Assembly (NCBI GenBank): GCA_031258265.1
Contig: JAIRNB010000151.1
Coordinates: forward strand, 1 to 5,486
Source of the DNA: Treponema sp.
GTDB lineage: Bacteria; Spirochaetota; Spirochaetia; Treponematales; Breznakiellaceae
Direction: 5' to 3'
Length of the DNA: 5,486 nt
Shown here: piece by piece, positions 1-5,163 of the stretch
Layout: every line of letters starts with the position of its first letter
Position numbering within the stretch: position 1 is the stretch's first letter
Program-made: the position numbers and the translations under genes
The notes under the pieces: model-generated
What the model saw: only the letters and a program-made list of their open reading frames with translations
What the model was told of the DNA's origin: nothing
Database searches by the model: none

Positions 1-102
1 GTTCACCATGAAAGACGGCGGGATTTCGGGCAATATCGCGCAAGGCAACAATGTGAGCGGCGGCGGCGTCTTCGTGAATAACAGTGGAAAGTTCACCATG
101 AA
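1..102 (+). repeat. 90-bp in-frame tandem repeat (two copies visible, second degenerate)
   Basis: The 12 bases GTTCACCATGAA at 1-12 recur exactly at 91-102. The period is 90 bp, or 30 codons, so the reading frame is kept. After the shared start the second copy diverges quickly, as expected for the last unit of a longer array that lies upstream of the window. Confidence 0.7.
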
Positions 103-244
103 CAGCCCCGCGGTTGCGGGCGCGTCCGGCAGCATCAAGGGCAACACCTGTTCAGGCGCTGTCAGTAATGTGTACAACGGCGGCACGGTAAACGGCAGTG
201 CCAACCCCAACCCGCTTAACATCACCAATGGGCTTTTGTGGTAA
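2..244 (+). CDS. C-terminal part of a Gly/Asn/Ser-rich repeat protein, probably cell-surface (partial, 5' end outside window)
   Basis: The reading frame is open from the window edge and ends at TAA 242-244, giving 80 visible codons. The first 30 residues form one repeat unit (FTM-KDGGISGN ... SGGGVFVNNSGK). The second unit starts with the same FTM and then degenerates (SGSIKGN, VYNGGTV) before the tail ends in NGLLW. The alternating small, polar and beta-branched residues and the GG[VI]-x-V spacing resemble right-handed beta-helix or polymorphic outer-membrane repeat proteins; that comparison is from general knowledge of the families. No membrane-anchor or autotransporter barrel follows the last repeat, so any export signal must lie upstream. 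The ATG at position 8 sits inside the repeat and is not a believable start. A perfect hairpin follows the stop codon after 16 bp. Function is unknown; adhesion or surface display is only a guess. Confidence 0.75.
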   Translation, partial: FTMKDGGISGNIAQGNNVSGGGVFVNNSGKFTMNSPAVAGASGSIKGNTCSGAVSNVYNGGTVNGSANPNPLNITNGLLW

Positions 245-260
245 AAGGACAGAATGTTAG

Positions 261-292
261 GGCTTTCCCAAAACTGAAGTTTTGGGAAAGCC
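261..292 (+). terminator. Perfect inverted repeat, probable terminator of the repeat-protein gene
   Basis: Arms GGCTTTCCCAAAACT (261-275) and AGTTTTGGGAAAGCC (278-292) are exact reverse complements around GA. The practical structure is a 14-bp stem with a TGAA loop. It lies 16 bp after the stop codon. The T-run after it is short (TTTT at 295-298, two bases after the stem), so intrinsic termination is plausible but not textbook. Its core (CCCAAAACTGAAG...) closely matches the hairpin at 5081-5105, so it may also be a copy of a dispersed palindrome family. Confidence 0.55.
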
Positions 293-360
293 AGTTTTGC
301 CCGCGTATGGTGTCAGTCACCGGTAAACGGAAAGATAAACCGCGCCATGTCTGACGGGTA

Positions 361-388
361 TTGATAGCCCCCTTAAGCCGGATATAAT
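361..388 (+). promoter_or_regulatory. Sigma70-type promoter of asnS (leaderless start)
   Basis: The -35 box TTGATA (361-366, 5 of 6 consensus bases) and the -10 box TATAAT (383-388, 6 of 6) are separated by 16 bp. Standard spacing puts +1 at about 395, which is exactly the A of the asnS ATG. No Shine-Dalgarno-like sequence lies between the in-frame stop TAA (374-376) and the ATG, which fits a leaderless mRNA. Confidence 0.65.
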
Positions 389-394
389 GAGCCC

Positions 395-1828
395 ATGCTT
401 TTTCCCCTTATCAAGGATATTCTTTCCCTTTCCGTGGATTCAGACCCCCAGGATTCCCGGGAACTCAAGGTCCGGGGCTGGGTTAGAACCAAGCGGGAAC
501 TTAAAAATCTTGTTTTTGTCGAGCTGAACGACGGTTCCTGCCTTAGGAATATCCAATGCACCTTTGACCGGAGCGGGGAAAATACGGCGGAATCCGTGCT
601 GGAGGCCCTGGAAACCCTGGAGACCGGCGCATCGGTGGAAATAAGCGGGGTACTCGTCCCCTCCCCCGCCGCCGGCCAGGCGCTGGAACTGGCCGCCTCT
701 TTTATCAGGATTATCGGGCCGGCCCCCGCCGCCGCCCGGCCCGGCATCCCCGCCTACCCCCTGCAAAAAAAACGCCATTCCCTGGAGTTCCTCCGGGAGA
801 TTTCCCACCTGCGGCCCCGGACCAACACCTTGGCCGCAGTAGCCCGGGTCCGAAGCCGCCTGGCCTTTGGGATACATCAGTTTTTCCGGGAAAACGGCTA
901 CCAGTACATCCACACCCCCATCATCACCGCCAGCGATGCGGAAGGGGCGGGGGCCATGTTCCAGGTTACCACCCTGGACCTGGAGGCCCTCTCCAAAAGC
1001 GGCCTCCCGGTGGATTACGGCAAAGATTTTTTCGGCAGAAAAACGGGCCTTACCGTCTCCGGGCAGTTGGAGGCGGAAACCTACGCCTCCGCCCTTTCCC
1101 GGGTTTATACCTTTGGCCCCACCTTCCGGGCGGAAAATTCCAACACCGCCCGGCACCTGGCGGAGTTCTGGATGGTGGAACCGGAAACCGCCTTTGCGGA
1201 ACTGGAAGACAACATGGATCTGGCGGAGGAATTCCTCAAATTCCTCTTCACCATCGCCCTCAAAGACTGCGGGGAAGACCTGGCCTTCTTCGAGGCCCAT
1301 TACGAAAAGGGGCTTATCAAAAACCTTGAAAGCCTTGCCTCCTCCCAGTTTTCCCATATCAGTTACAGCGCCGCGGTGGAGGAACTGGAAAAACACGCCG
1401 GGGCCTTCCAGTTCAAGCCATTCTGGGGCTGCGATTTGCAGAGCGAACATGAAAAGTACCTGACGGAGGAGGTCTTTTCCGGCCCCGTAATCGTTACCGG
1501 TTACCCAAAGGAAATTAAAGCCTTTTACATGAAACTCAACGACGACGCTAAAACCGTGCGGGCCATGGATGTACTGGTCCCCCGGCTGGGGGAGATTATC
1601 GGCGGTTCCCAGCGGGAAGAAAACCTGGAAAAACTGGAGACCCGCATGGGGGAGATGGGCATGGACGGGGAAAACTACCAGTGGTATCTGGACCTGCGCC
1701 GCTATGGCGCGGTGCCCCATTCAGGCTTTGGCCTTGGGTTTGAGCGGCTTGTCCAATACGTTACCGGCATGGCTAACATCCGGGACGTGATCCCCTACCC
1801 CAGAGCCGCAGGCCAGGCGGAGTTCTAG
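395..1828 (+). CDS. asnS: Asparaginyl-tRNA synthetase (class IIb)
   Basis: The 477-residue enzyme charges tRNA-Asn with asparagine using ATP in the cytoplasm; the length is close to the usual bacterial 460-470. Residues about 24-110 are the OB-fold anticodon-binding domain (VRGWVRTKRELKN, then NDGSC). The KRHSLEFLRE and HLRPRTN stretches at about 126-144 are typical of AsnRS. Class II motif 1 is near HQFFRENGYQYIHTPIIT (161-178). Motif 2 is at about 240-264, with FRAENSNTARHLAEFWM. Motif 3 is at about 444-470, with GFGLGFERL. The RHLAEFWM-x-EPE stretch and the match along the whole length to E. coli AsnRS, as I recall it, separate it from AspRS and LysRS. ATG 395 is the first possible start, because an in-frame TAA lies at 374-376 and no start codon lies between. 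It lacks an SD, as expected for a leaderless message. dacA follows 19 bp downstream on the same strand, so cotranscription is likely. Confidence 0.96.
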   Translation: MLFPLIKDILSLSVDSDPQDSRELKVRGWVRTKRELKNLVFVELNDGSCLRNIQCTFDRSGENTAESVLEALETLETGASVEISGVLVPSPAAGQALELAASFIRIIGPAPAAARPGIPAYPLQKKRHSLEFLREISHLRPRTNTLAAVARVRSRLAFGIHQFFRENGYQYIHTPIITASDAEGAGAMFQVTTLDLEALSKSGLPVDYGKDFFGRKTGLTVSGQLEAETYASALSRVYTFGPTFRAENSNTARHLAEFWMVEPETAFAELEDNMDLAEEFLKFLFTIALKDCGEDLAFFEAHYEKGLIKNLESLASSQFSHISYSAAVEELEKHAGAFQFKPFWGCDLQSEHEKYLTEEVFSGPVIVTGYPKEIKAFYMKLNDDAKTVRAMDVLVPRLGEIIGGSQREENLEKLETRMGEMGMDGENYQWYLDLRRYGAVPHSGFGLGFERLVQYVTGMANIRDVIPYPRAAGQAEF

Positions 1829-1835
1829 GTTGGGG

Positions 1836-1882
1836 AAACCGCAATGTATGGGCCGCCGCGAAGCTTTGGTTCAATGCGGTTT
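1836..1882 (+). promoter_or_regulatory. 8-bp inverted repeat enclosing the dacA start codon
   Basis: AAACCGCA (1836-1843) and TGCGGTTT (1875-1882) are exact reverse complements separated by 31 bases that contain ATG 1848. In the mRNA this would place the preferred start codon in a loop and the weak SD (GGGGA, 1832-1836) at the base of the stem. A role in translation control is inferred; the complementarity itself is directly visible. It also reads through as codons of the signal-peptide extension. Confidence 0.35.
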
Positions 1883-3158
1883 GCGGGGTAAAAAATTCCC
1901 TGTCAGGGGATTCTTAGAGGTCTTACGCGCGAAGCGCGGCAAACTGCTGGGATTGCTTTTTATCCTGGCCGGCGGCGCCGCCCTGGCCCAGACAAGACCG
2001 GGACTTCTGGAAAGTAAAAACCCCGCCCCCCAAATAGTAAGCCGGGCGGCCCTGCTGCTGGACGCGGAAACCGGAACCGTACTCTACGAAAAAAACGCCG
2101 ACGAACCCATTCCCCCCGCCTCCCTGGCCAAACTAATGACCGCCCATATCGCCCTGCGGGAGGCGGCCTCCGGCAAGGTCTCCCTGGACGAGAGGACACA
2201 GCCCCCCAGGGAAAGCTGGGCGATCAACCAGCCCCCCCGTTCCAGCCTTATGTTCCTGGCGGCGGGCCAGCAGGTTAGCCTGCGGGAACTCCTCATGGGC
2301 CTGGCCGTACCTTCGGGGAACGACGCCGCCGTGGCGGTAGCCCTGCGTCTTGCCCCATCGGTGGCGGAATTTGTGGAAATGATGAACCGGGAAGCCCGGA
2401 ATCTGGGACTGGAGAACACCCGCTTTACCGAACCCTCCGGGATTTCCGAGGAAAACATCACCACCGCCCGGGAATTCGCCCTTTTCTGCCGCAATTACCT
2501 CTTTCTCTACCCCGAAACCCTGGGGGAATTCCACTCGATCCCGGAATTTGCCTACCCCAAGGCGGAAAATGTGGCGGAACGCTACCGGGAAAAACCGGGA
2601 ACCATCGTCCAATACAACCACAACAGCCTTCTAAAGGATTTTCCCGGGACCGACGGCCTAAAAACCGGCTATATTGACGAGGCCGGCTACAATATCGCCC
2701 TTACCGCCCAGCGGGAGGGAACCCGCTTTATCCTGGTGCTGCTGGGAGCCCCGGCGGTTTGGGGGGGCGATAAGATGCGGGATGAGGACGGCCGGAAGCT
2801 CCTGGCCTGGGCCTTTGACGAATACCGGACTATCCGCCCCATCATCGCCGATCCTGAACCGGTCCGCCTCTGGAAGGGTAAACAAAAGGAAGTCCGGCTG
2901 CTAATCGCCGAAGAACCGGACTTTACCGGCCCCAGGGACCGGGGCCGGCAGCTCTACCTTAGCACGGAACTCATTGATCCCCTCATTGCCCCCCTGGCGG
3001 CCGCTGAAGAGGTGGGGACCCTCATCCTCTCCGATGACCGGGGGGAATTGCGGCGTATCCCCCTGCTGACGGCGGAAAATTACGAGGAGGGGGGCTTTTT
3101 CCGGCGGCTCTGGGATTCGGTCCGCCTGTTCTTCCGGGGCCTCTCCCGCCGGGGCTGA
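1848..3158 (+). CDS. dacA: Serine-type D-alanyl-D-alanine carboxypeptidase (PBP5/DacA type, S11 family)
   Basis: This penicillin-binding protein removes the terminal D-Ala from peptidoglycan pentapeptides in the periplasm. Numbering from ATG 1848 (436 aa), the three active-site motifs are present: SLAK (Ser92/Lys95, nucleophile and base), SGN (156-158) and KTG (272-274, in DGLKTGYIDEAGYN). Residues about 29-47 contain a Sec signal with charged RAKRGK, a hydrophobic core and a likely cleavage after ALA before Gln48. A PBP5 C-terminal beta domain spans about 335-410. The end (FFRRLWDSVRLFFRGLSRR) is an amphipathic helix typical of the DacA membrane anchor. Start choice is uncertain. An in-frame TTG at 1830 with GGAG at 1819-1822 would add six residues, while ATG 1848 has only a weak GGGGA at 1832-1836. 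Either start leaves an unusually long n-region before the signal core. The gene probably shares a transcript with asnS. Confidence 0.92.
   Translation: MGRREALVQCGLRGKKFPVRGFLEVLRAKRGKLLGLLFILAGGAALAQTRPGLLESKNPAPQIVSRAALLLDAETGTVLYEKNADEPIPPASLAKLMTAHIALREAASGKVSLDERTQPPRESWAINQPPRSSLMFLAAGQQVSLRELLMGLAVPSGNDAAVAVALRLAPSVAEFVEMMNREARNLGLENTRFTEPSGISEENITTAREFALFCRNYLFLYPETLGEFHSIPEFAYPKAENVAERYREKPGTIVQYNHNSLLKDFPGTDGLKTGYIDEAGYNIALTAQREGTRFILVLLGAPAVWGGDKMRDEDGRKLLAWAFDEYRTIRPIIADPEPVRLWKGKQKEVRLLIAEEPDFTGPRDRGRQLYLSTELIDPLIAPLAAAEEVGTLILSDDRGELRRIPLLTAENYEEGGFFRRLWDSVRLFFRGLSRRG
1927..1937. repeat. Short palindrome GCGC-GAA-GCGC in the dacA signal-peptide region
   Basis: GCGC arms flank a GAA centre. 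The GAA-centred design matches palindromes in the intergenic region at 4916-5105 (GAA or TTC apex). It is translated here as part of RAKR in the n-region. An 11-bp palindrome can arise by chance in GC-rich DNA, so membership in a repeat family is only suggested. Confidence 0.25.
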
Positions 3159-3160
3159 CT

Positions 3161-4642
3161 TTACCGAATTTCTTCGAGGATCAGCCGGTACTCCGAAGGG
3201 GCCCCCCTGGCGGTATAGTTCTTAGCCGCCAGGTAGAGCTTCCCCTTACTGTTTTTAAAGGTCTTTAAGGTCCGTACCGCGGTGTTGTAGGGGGCGTTAA
3301 AGCGTTCCTCCCTCAGCTTTGGGTCCAGGGTAGAGTCCGCCCCCCGGTAAACGCCGCCGATGGTCTCCCCCTCCGCCGGGTTTTTGACCGTAAGGACGGC
3401 GCCCACGGTGACAGGCCCGCCGCCCTCCGGGGTATACGAATAAGCCCCGGAGAATACGAAGAATTCATCCGAACCGGCCGTCTGTTTTTCTATGGTCCAC
3501 AGGCCGGTTAAAACAGGATTGTAGTAGGCGGACCCAACACGAATCACCAGGCTGGGAAATTTGAAACGCAGTACCGGCCTTAGGGTTTCGGCCTCTAGGT
3601 CTACGCTGTACACATTGCCGCTGTTAGGCGAGGCGGGAACAGAACCGGCAGCGGAAGCCGCGGCCTTGCAGTAAAAGTAGGCCAGGGCCGGAGAGTCCGG
3701 GTCAAAACAGAGGGCCTGGACATTCCCGCTGTTGTTCCCGTTTATATCAACCGTCCCCAGGGCCCTGGGAACGCCGCCCCATTTCCACACCTTGACGGTC
3801 CCGCTGCCGCTTTTGGATTCCAGCACGTAAGCGCCATTGTCCTTAAACCAGTGGTTCCCCTGGCCGTCGGAATCCGTAAGCCGGTTGATGGCAAGCTCCG
3901 CGCCCCCCGCGTCAATCCTGAACACCGCAGTCCCGGAACTCCCCCCCAGGAGAAGGTAATCCCCGTTGACAAGGGCCCCCATCAATACGCCGATCCCCAG
4001 AGCGGGATTCGCCGCCCCCCTGGGGCCGCCTTCGGCGCCGGAGAAGGCCGGAGTATGGGAAGCCCCTTTGTCCCCCGCTATGTCATAGACGCTGACATAC
4101 TGCTGGGGCCCCCCGCCGGCAAAAAACCCGTCGTCCTCCGTCAGGACCACCGCGTATTTATCGCCCAGCGCCAGGCTGGGGTCCCGGTGGTGCAGGGGTT
4201 CTACCCTGCGGCCGGAGGCGGCAGGCGGGGCCAGCGGAAAAGTCCGCAACAGTCCCAGGGAGGCGGCGTCGTATATCTTTATGTACGATCCGGCAAAGAC
4301 CTCGTAGCCGTGTTCCACCGCCTGGATAACACCGATTCTACCGCCGCCGGCCTTTATCACCGCCGCATTGCTCCCCAGCTCCCGGCTGATTTTTTTATCC
4401 GGCTCATCAAGATCCACCCTGTTCAGCCGGTAACTCGTCCCCGTCCTTTCGCCCACATACACCATGGTATGGCCGCCGGTCCGCAGGATGCTGGCACTGG
4501 AAAGGGCGTCCACCACCGGGAAGAAGGCTTCGCTTTCCGAATAGCCGGGCTCGGCCCTCCCCACTCTCCCGCCCTGCGGGTAAGCGCCAAAAATGAGTAC
4601 ACAGAACAAAACCGGAAAAAATCCCCAATTCCTTTTCGCCAT
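3161..4642 (-). CDS. Secreted protein of unknown function with beta-propeller (WD40-like) features
   Basis: I do not recognise a named family. The 493-residue product starts with a Sec-type signal (MAKRNWGFFPVLFCVLIFGAYPQG). The Cys in it does not sit in a proper lipobox, so signal peptidase I export is more likely than a lipoprotein. The rest is a run of short beta-strand-rich segments with turn-rich Gly/Asp links. Examples are SYIKIYDAASLGLLRTF (about 119-135), QQYVSVYDIAGD (about 180-191), GTVKVWKWGG and NVYSVDLEAETL; these look like propeller blades. No catalytic motif is visible. ATG 4642-4640 is preferred over ATG 4654-4652, because GGAG at 4652-4649 sits 6 nt upstream of it, while the earlier ATG has no SD. 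The stop codon is 2 bp from that of convergent dacA. Likely role: a periplasmic or surface binding scaffold (inference). Confidence 0.8.
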   Translation of the reverse strand: MAKRNWGFFPVLFCVLIFGAYPQGGRVGRAEPGYSESEAFFPVVDALSSASILRTGGHTMVYVGERTGTSYRLNRVDLDEPDKKISRELGSNAAVIKAGGGRIGVIQAVEHGYEVFAGSYIKIYDAASLGLLRTFPLAPPAASGRRVEPLHHRDPSLALGDKYAVVLTEDDGFFAGGGPQQYVSVYDIAGDKGASHTPAFSGAEGGPRGAANPALGIGVLMGALVNGDYLLLGGSSGTAVFRIDAGGAELAINRLTDSDGQGNHWFKDNGAYVLESKSGSGTVKVWKWGGVPRALGTVDINGNNSGNVQALCFDPDSPALAYFYCKAAASAAGSVPASPNSGNVYSVDLEAETLRPVLRFKFPSLVIRVGSAYYNPVLTGLWTIEKQTAGSDEFFVFSGAYSYTPEGGGPVTVGAVLTVKNPAEGETIGGVYRGADSTLDPKLREERFNAPYNTAVRTLKTFKNSKGKLYLAAKNYTARGAPSEYRLILEEIR

Positions 4643-4648
4643 GACCGT

Positions 4649-4652
4649 CTCC
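4649..4652 (-). promoter_or_regulatory. Shine-Dalgarno GGAG deciding the start of the propeller-like gene
   Basis: On the minus strand GGAG is followed by six bases and then ATG (4642-4640). This supports the shorter protein and not the four-residue-longer form, whose ATG (4654-4652) overlaps this SD. Confidence 0.6.
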
Positions 4653-4707
4653 ATAAGTTAAATAGAATTTCAAGGCAAGCCCGGCCCGCCTTCCAAAATA
4701 AACAGCC

Positions 4708-4736
4708 TGGAAAGTCCCAGGATTATATGTTATACT
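4708..4736 (+). promoter_or_regulatory. Candidate plus-strand extended -10 promoter
   Basis: TATACT (4731-4736, 5 of 6) is preceded by TGT (4728-4730), giving an extended -10. TGGAAA at 4708-4713 (4 of 6) lies 17 bp upstream as a -35. The predicted +1 is near 4743. The transcript would run through the hairpin cluster toward the transporter gene at 5164, giving a leader of about 420 nt, or it could be a separate small RNA. Confidence 0.4.
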
Positions 4737-4747
4737 TTACTAACATA
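4726..4747. promoter_or_regulatory. Operator-like dyad TATGTTA-N8-TAACATA
   Basis: The two 7-bp arms (4726-4732 and 4741-4747) are exact reverse complements, about 15 bp centre to centre. The dyad covers the plus-strand -10 and predicted +1, and it overlaps the -10 candidates of the minus-strand promoter. A bound dimeric repressor there could control both directions. No regulator gene is present in the window, so the binding protein is unknown. Confidence 0.4.
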
Positions 4748-4761
4748 GCCGGTTCTGTCAA
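4734..4761 (-). promoter_or_regulatory. Candidate minus-strand promoter for the propeller-like gene
   Basis: A perfect -35 box TTGACA is read on the minus strand at 4761-4756. The best-spaced -10 is TAAAGT at 4739-4734 (16-bp spacer, 4 of 6). Better -10 matches lie at less suitable distances: TATAAC at 4734-4729 (21-bp spacer) and TATAAT at 4727-4722 (28 bp away). Direction and position suit transcription of the minus-strand gene with a leader of roughly 85 nt. The exact start is unresolved. Confidence 0.35.
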
Positions 4762-4773
4762 GATATAGGAGAC

Positions 4774-4875
4774 ATGCATTTATTTTTTTCGTTTGTTTTT
4801 TTTGGGCGCATTTTTGCGGGCCAGGCCCGCAAAAACCGGGCTATCGCTGCAATTCCTCGACTTTACCTCCGGTAA
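4774..4875 (+). CDS. Possible 33-codon Phe-rich small ORF (doubtful)
   Basis: ATG 4774 to TAA 4873-4875 encodes a peptide beginning MHLFFSFVFFGRIFAG. Six of the first 14 residues are Phe, all TTT. AGGAG at 4767-4771 is only two bases from the ATG, which is closer than efficient initiation usually needs. The Phe run comes from a T-rich tract and the rest reads through palindromes, so this may be non-coding. If real, it could be a leader peptide or a small membrane peptide. No homologue is claimed. Confidence 0.2.
   Translation: MHLFFSFVFFGRIFAGQARKNRAIAAIPRLYLR
4811..4835. repeat. 25-bp palindrome with U-side on the 5' arm
   Basis: TTTTTGCGGGCC (4811-4822) and GGCCCGCAAAAA (4824-4835) are exact reverse complements around a single A. 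On both strands the T-run is on the 5' side of the stem and the A-run on the 3' side, the reverse of an intrinsic terminator. No T-run follows on either strand, so a terminator role is unlikely. Confidence 0.6.
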
Positions 4876-4879
4876 AGTC
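4859..4879. repeat. 9-bp stem hairpin with TCC loop
   Basis: GACTTTACC (4859-4867) pairs exactly with GGTAAAGTC (4871-4879). Confidence 0.5.
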
Positions 4880-4915
4880 TCCGGTATTTCCGCTCTATCC
4901 CTTGCGCGATAAGAG

Positions 4916-4928
4916 CAGCCGAAGGCTG
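4916..4928. repeat. 5-bp stem hairpin with GAA apex
   Basis: CAGCC-GAA-GGCTG; one further G-T wobble can extend the stem outward. It is weak alone but shares the GAA apex with its neighbours. Confidence 0.35.
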
Positions 4929-4949
4929 TAAATTAGATAATGCGGCATC

Positions 4950-4973
4950 GCATCAGCCCCTTCGGGGCTGTGC
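4950..4973. repeat. Hairpin with TTC apex and 7-bp core stem
   Basis: CAGCCCC (4954-4960) and GGGGCTG (4964-4970) flank TTC. GCA (4950-4952) and TGC (4971-4973) add three pairs past a one-base bulge. Confidence 0.5.
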
Positions 4974-4989
4974 AGTAAGGAAATTTATA

Positions 4990-5015
4990 GCACGACGCCG
5001 CTTCGCGGCTGGTGC
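4990..5015. repeat. Hairpin with TTC apex and bipartite stem
   Basis: GCCGC (4997-5001) and GCGGC (5005-5009) flank TTC. GCAC (4990-4993) and GTGC (5012-5015) form an outer helix past a small internal loop. Confidence 0.45.
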
Positions 5016-5050
5016 ATAGCGCCTCCGTATGCCCCCAAATTGAAAAATGC

Positions 5051-5070
5051 GCCCAAGCTTTAGCTTGGGC
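5051..5070. repeat. 9-bp-arm palindrome GCCCAAGCT-TT-AGCTTGGGC
   Basis: The arms are exact reverse complements; a realistic loop is TTTA on an 8-bp stem. The outer CCCAA/TTGGG arms are shared with the hairpins at 5081-5105 and 261-292. Confidence 0.5.
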
Positions 5071-5080
5071 AGTGCGCGCG

Positions 5081-5105
5081 CGGCCCAAACTGAAGGTTTG
5101 GGCTG
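5081..5105. repeat. Hairpin related to the one at 261-292
   Basis: GCCCAAAC (5083-5090) pairs exactly with GTTTGGGC (5096-5103) around TGAAG. A G-T wobble and a C-G pair extend it to 5081-5105. The CCCAAA-CTGAAG-TTTGGG core is nearly the same as in the hairpin at 261-292, about 4.8 kb away. Confidence 0.55.
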
Positions 5106-5148
5106 GAACAAAAGCCCATAGGCTGTATATTAAACCAAGTTATAAAAC

Positions 5149-5155
5149 AGGGGAG
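5149..5155 (+). promoter_or_regulatory. Shine-Dalgarno AGGGGAG of the transporter gene
   Basis: The purine-rich AGGGGAG ends 8 nt before ATG 5164, a good spacing that fixes the start of the transporter. A weak -10-like TATATT (5126-5131) lies upstream without a convincing -35. Confidence 0.7.
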
Positions 5156-5163
5156 TTACAGGG

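Larger units (their letters stand above)
4811..5105. repeat. Palindrome-dense intergenic region (seven hairpins in about 295 bp)
   Basis: This is the core of the gene-poor stretch between the minus-strand gene and the transporter (4643-5163). Perfect or near-perfect palindromes occur at 4811-4835, 4859-4879, 4916-4928, 4950-4973, 4990-5015, 5051-5070 and 5081-5105. Several have GAA or TTC at the apex while their arms are unrelated. There is also a direct repeat CTCCGGTA (4867-4874 and 4879-4886). I see no tRNA, rRNA or CRISPR pattern. The region could be a structured 5' leader or small RNA, or a mosaic of dispersed REP-like palindromes. Confidence 0.6.

Noticed and set aside
440..1720. 426-codon open frame on the minus strand opposite asnS
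   Set aside because: It mirrors a strongly supported asnS with GC-rich third positions, which removes stops from the antisense frame. The product is low-complexity Gly/Pro/Phe-rich and has no recognisable domain.
2084..2621. Overlapping minus-strand frames opposite dacA
   Set aside because: They are shadows of a gene with all three PBP active-site motifs in the sense frame.
4640..4654. Upstream ATG 4654-4652 as the start of the minus-strand gene
   Set aside because: It has no SD; the next ATG (4642-4640) has GGAG at six bases and gives a cleaner signal peptide.
3851..4768. 305-codon open frame on the plus strand opposite the propeller-like gene
   Set aside because: The sense protein has a signal peptide, a good SD and beta-rich segments. 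The antisense product is Gly/Pro/Arg/His-rich with no domain and would run through the promoter region.
4811..4835. Intrinsic terminator call for the 25-bp palindrome
   Set aside because: No T-run follows the stem on either strand; the T and A runs are in the reverse order.
4811..5105. CRISPR array or tRNA genes in the palindrome region
   Set aside because: The palindromes differ in sequence and spacing, so there is no constant direct repeat with spacers. No cloverleaf or conserved T-loop sequence is visible.
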